Part shown: positions 58,783-61,416 of the stretch, one piece after another | How positions within the stretch are numbered: position 1 is the first letter of the stretch | How the letters are laid out: every line of letters begins with the position of its first letter | DNA from: an uncultured Coriobacteriaceae bacterium | Lineage (GTDB): Bacteria > Actinomycetota > Coriobacteriia > Coriobacteriales > Eggerthellaceae | DNA length: 61,416 nt | Assembly: GCA_900552585.1 (NCBI GenBank) | Contig: USAB01000002.1 | Span: 1-61,416 of the forward strand | Direction: 5' to 3' | Translations under genes and position numbers: made by a program | Notes under the pieces: model-generated | What the model saw: the letters and a program-made list of their open reading frames with translations, nothing else | Told to the model about the DNA's origin: nothing | Database searches by the model: none

Positions 58783-59740
58783 AGCCGCCTGCATACCCGT
58801 CGTCGCCCTCGAAATCGTCGAATTCCGTACGTGGATCGTACTCGCCGTCGTCATCGTCATCATCGTCATGGCCCTGTTGGTACAGGGTCTCCGCGCGCGA
58901 CCAATCAAGATGGTATGCGTCCGATTCCTTTTTGTCCGCATATACCAAACCCAGCGCGGTGGCGTTCATGTCCGTGCCGCCAACCACCAGGAACAGCTCC
59001 ACTAAGCGCAGGCATGCCTCAGATTGGGGCAGCACCACATCCGTGTCCTCAGACGTGTTCAACACCGCCTGCAGCTCGGAAAGCAGGACCTGCGCAGAAT
59101 ACGTGCCGTTGAATTCGCGATCCTCGACGGCCCGGCACAAACGCGCCGCATACGGTGACAGCAGCCCATCGTCCACGGCAGCGGAAACAGCATCGAATGC
59201 CTTCTCCTCATTCGCCCGGCAGATAGCGTGGCTCTCCACCAGCGCCACCAGCTGTGCGGACAGTTGAATGGTCTGGGAGACCTTAGCCAGCTGGCCGGAA
59301 CCGGGAACGCCCATGAATCGGATGGAATGCGCGATGGCGGACAGCATCGGCTTCATGCGGTCGAGAATCTCCTCTTCGCCGCCCACCAGCAGGATCACAT
59401 CGCCGGCATCGCCAAAAGCCTTCTCGCTGGTGATGTCCTTCACCGTCAGAGGAGCGTCCAGAGCCTGCAGCTCGGATACGCGCGCCAAGGCGTACAGCTC
59501 CTTCGCGAAAGAGGGCGTGGAGGGACTCAGATCCACAAGACAGCAATCCTTCTTCGCCTTCGAAAGGATGCCGTCCGTATCCCAATACGCATCCTCCAGC
59601 TGCTGCTGCGTAAGGCAATACGTGAATATGGCATCGGCCGTTTCCATGCTATCGGCAAGTTCGAAGCCCGCCGCCTGCAGGTTTTCGGCAAGGACCTGGC
59701 CGACGGCGCTGTCCCCGTAAAATGCGAATGATTTTACCAT
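58760..59740 (-). CDS. Atypical beta-hydroxyacid dehydrogenase-like protein with an acidic tail
   Basis: The 326-residue protein follows the layout of 3-hydroxyisobutyrate/6-phosphogluconate dehydrogenases: an N-terminal nucleotide fold (FAFYGDSAVGQVLAENLQAAGF region), VDLSPSTPSFAKEL, and the catalytic-lysine helix GSGQLAKVSQT. The usual glycine-rich GxGxxG is degraded and the SGG substrate motif after LDAP reads LTVKD, so activity is doubtful. The C-terminus has seven Asp in a row and other acidic residues. It begins 6 bases after the DegV stop. Confidence 0.7.
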   Translation of the reverse strand: MVKSFAFYGDSAVGQVLAENLQAAGFELADSMETADAIFTYCLTQQQLEDAYWDTDGILSKAKKDCCLVDLSPSTPSFAKELYALARVSELQALDAPLTVKDITSEKAFGDAGDVILLVGGEEEILDRMKPMLSAIAHSIRFMGVPGSGQLAKVSQTIQLSAQLVALVESHAICRANEEKAFDAVSAAVDDGLLSPYAARLCRAVEDREFNGTYSAQVLLSELQAVLNTSEDTDVVLPQSEACLRLVELFLVVGGTDMNATALGLVYADKKESDAYHLDWSRAETLYQQGHDDDDDDDGEYDPRTEFDDFEGDDGYAGGYGAFSSN

Positions 59741-59746
59741 GATACG

Positions 59747-60667
59747 TTATGCCCTCTTCTTTCCGAAACGGCCCAGCAGTGTCTCGTCGTTCGAACGGTC
59801 GGGACCGAAGAACACGATGGAGATCATGCCCGGGCCCACATGCGAGCCAATGACGGGACCCACGTTCGTGATGACGATATCCGCGCCCGGCGCAACCTTT
59901 TTCAGCATGTCTACCAGACGCTCCGCATCTTCGGGACAATCTGCATGGCCCACGAAAATGGTTCGATCCCGCTCGCCTTCCGGGATGCGCTTCACGAAAT
60001 AGCCCAGCAGCTGTTTGATGCCCTTCTTGCGGCCGCGCACCATGCCGCATAGACCCAGCTTGCCATCCAGTGTGATGGTCAGCATGGGCTTCACGTCCAG
60101 CTTCATGGCAAGCGAAGCCGCCGCAGGAGGAATACGGCCGCCTTTCTTCAACGCCGTAAGATCGTCGACCATGAACTGATCGTTCAGGTGCTTGCTTGCG
60201 CCTTCGGCCCATTCGACCATCTCTCGGGCCGTAAGGCCCTTCTCGCGCTGCTTCAGTGCCTCGTATACCAGCATGGCCTCCGCCGTGCACGCCTGGAGCG
60301 TATCCACCAGGTACAATTCCGCGTCGGGATACTTCTCCTTCGTTTCGTTCATCAGGCGCCATGCCTGATCAACCGTGCCCGTAAGGCCGGACGTGAAGGA
60401 CAGGTACACGGTGGGCACACCGCTTTCGGCAGCCGCGGTCCACGCCTTCTGAATATCATCCAGAGGAATCTGCGCCGTCGTGGGAAACTCCCCCGCACGC
60501 ATGCGGTCGTAGAATTCCTTCGGCGTGATGGAGGTGAACATATCATCGAAGTACTGCTTTCCCTCGATGATATATGGGTATTTGATCAGATAGATGCCGG
60601 GGCGGTCCACCAGTTCCATCGGCAGATCGCAACACGAATCAACGATGAGATTGCACTTCGCAGCCAA
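59747..60667 (-). CDS. DegV family fatty-acid-binding protein
   Basis: DegV/FakB-type proteins hold a fatty acid in an enclosed pocket and, with a kinase, feed exogenous fatty acids into phospholipids. Family features are NLIVDSCCDLP at the start, SFTSGLTGTVDQAW (the acyl-carboxylate loop), DTLQACTAE, and a late VITNVGPVIGSHVGPGMISIVFFG. The TTG at 60667 has AGAGGG at good spacing and gives 306 residues; a GTG seven codons upstream is the alternative. It leads a three-gene unit with the dehydrogenase-like and PflX-like genes. Confidence 0.88.
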   Translation of the reverse strand: MAAKCNLIVDSCCDLPMELVDRPGIYLIKYPYIIEGKQYFDDMFTSITPKEFYDRMRAGEFPTTAQIPLDDIQKAWTAAAESGVPTVYLSFTSGLTGTVDQAWRLMNETKEKYPDAELYLVDTLQACTAEAMLVYEALKQREKGLTAREMVEWAEGASKHLNDQFMVDDLTALKKGGRIPPAAASLAMKLDVKPMLTITLDGKLGLCGMVRGRKKGIKQLLGYFVKRIPEGERDRTIFVGHADCPEDAERLVDMLKKVAPGADIVITNVGPVIGSHVGPGMISIVFFGPDRSNDETLLGRFGKKRA

Positions 60668-60748
60668 AAGGCCCTCTTTCTCTCTCACGCCCTGTCGGGG
60701 CTCCCCTCCAAGATTCCCTCAAAGCCCGAAATTCATTTTGGGAATACG

Positions 60749-61416
60749 TTATTCGATTCCCAACTTGCTTTCAACTAGAGCAGCACGACGTTCATACAGG
60801 TTCCGCTCCAAGCCGACCGGATACGTATGGGGGTTCAGAATGCGCTTCTGGGATTCATCCAGCGTTTCAAGTCCGTCCTTCGTGCGCTGCTGGGCGGCCA
60901 TGGTGTCGCGGTATTCCGGCTCCAAGCACACCTTCCCATGCTTCGCCAGCGGCTTCAGCAGCGTCTCGAAACGCTTGCCTCCCAGCTTCTTGCGGCGCAG
61001 GCTGTCGGCGGGGTCGACGATGATCTCATCGGCGTTGATGCCGGTATTCACGTCGTACACCATGTCGCCGGCGATCTTGCCGTTGTCGTGGAAGTACCGA
61101 CGGATATCCAGAACGCCGGGCGTGGTCAGCTTCACGCTCTGCGCCGTGATCTTCAGGCAATCGCGCCATGTGTCGCTGCCCTTGTGCTTCACGGCGGAAA
61201 GCTTGTAGACGCCGCCGAGCGTGGGCTGGTCGTATGCCGTGGCAAGCTTCGTGCCCACACCCCAGCTCATGACCCGCGCGCCCTGTTGGCGGATGGAGCG
61301 GATGGTGTTCTCGTCCAAGTCGTTCGAAAGCACGATGCCCGTATCCGTCAGGCCGGCATCGTCCAGCTTGCGGCGGGGCAACCTCGCCCACCCGGACACG
61401 CACGCGGAGCACGAGC
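60749..61416 (-). CDS. pncB: Nicotinate phosphoribosyltransferase, C-terminal part
   Basis: PncB makes nicotinate mononucleotide in NAD salvage. The visible 220 residues include GIVLSNDLDENTI, WGVGTKLATAYDQPTLGGVYKLSAV and a final RKKLGGKRFETLL to NLYERRAALVE segment. The gene runs off the right edge. In the last 50 bases the expected GVRVDSGDLA-like segment appears in a different frame (VRVRVGEVA) from RRKLDDAGL, so there may be a frameshift or poor sequence at the end. Confidence 0.85.
   Translation of the reverse strand, partial: SCSACVSGWARLPRRKLDDAGLTDTGIVLSNDLDENTIRSIRQQGARVMSWGVGTKLATAYDQPTLGGVYKLSAVKHKGSDTWRDCLKITAQSVKLTTPGVLDIRRYFHDNGKIAGDMVYDVNTGINADEIIVDPADSLRRKKLGGKRFETLLKPLAKHGKVCLEPEYRDTMAAQQRTKDGLETLDESQKRILNPHTYPVGLERNLYERRAALVESKLGIE

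Noticed and set aside
58850..58880. Short CAT/CAG-type tandem repeat near 58850
   Set aside because: It encodes the run of Asp residues in the tail of the dehydrogenase-like protein and is explained as coding sequence, although it could vary in length between strains.
1..61416. CRISPR array, toxin-antitoxin pair or intact insertion sequence
   Set aside because: No set of regularly spaced repeats and no transposase or integrase gene was found; the small genes at 25248-25752 do not show a recognisable toxin or antitoxin fold.

Overview
The window reads as chromosomal DNA of an anaerobic, high-GC Gram-positive bacterium, most likely a member of the Coriobacteriia (Eggerthellaceae such as Slackia or relatives). 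This is inferred from protein character, from two DmsA-type molybdenum reductases, from an acyl-CoA dehydrogenase/Etf/Fix electron-transfer operon, and from tRNA genes with encoded CCA ends. No 16S gene is present, so the taxonomy is not proven. Most genes lie on the minus strand. Both edges cut genes: mreB on the left and pncB on the right.

Layout. 1-8000: mreB start, then a branched-chain amino acid operon read leftward (ilvD-ilvB-ilvN-ilvC, then leuA behind an internal terminator), preceded by a promoter and a T-box leader with a transcription terminator. 8000-12600: purine nucleoside phosphorylase, prmC, prfA, trxB, trxA. 12600-23000: a patatin-like protein, thrS, a zinc-ribbon membrane protein, valS, and the tig-clpP-clpX operon with tRNA-Leu(UAG) upstream. 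23100-26750: a DEAD-box helicase, a decayed phage remnant (truncated small terminase, a frameshifted small gene, a DUF4417 gene with an in-frame TAG), tRNA-Lys(CUU) and tRNA-His(GUG). 26800-34250: a CPA1 Na+/H+ antiporter, then fixX, fixC, etfA, etfB and an acyl-CoA dehydrogenase gene broken by a short insertion, with hairpins between the genes and an AT-rich, repeat-bearing control region.

34250-43500: argS, ornithine carbamoyltransferase, a short LarC-like gene, an M13 metallopeptidase, a polar amino acid ABC transporter whose permease carries an extra outer domain, a small zinc-ribbon protein and tRNA-Arg(UCU). 43600-53700: a soluble DmsA/DmsB pair, galE, a SixA-CHAD fusion, a family 2 glycosyltransferase, an orphan DmsA-like protein and panD. 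53900-61416: a heavy-metal-associated domain protein with a palindromic operator, tRNA-Thr(UGU), a second patatin, a radical SAM/DUF4130 pair predicted to act in DNA metabolism, a PflX-like radical SAM protein, an atypical beta-hydroxyacid-dehydrogenase-like protein with an acidic tail, a DegV lipid-binding protein and the end of pncB.

No CRISPR array, intact insertion sequence, rRNA or replication origin was seen. The most interesting items are the apparent alanine-type specifier in the T-box before the ilv genes, the broken acyl-CoA dehydrogenase with its control region, the phage remnant, the SixA-CHAD fusion, the permease with an added domain, and the poorly characterised radical SAM/DUF4130 pair.
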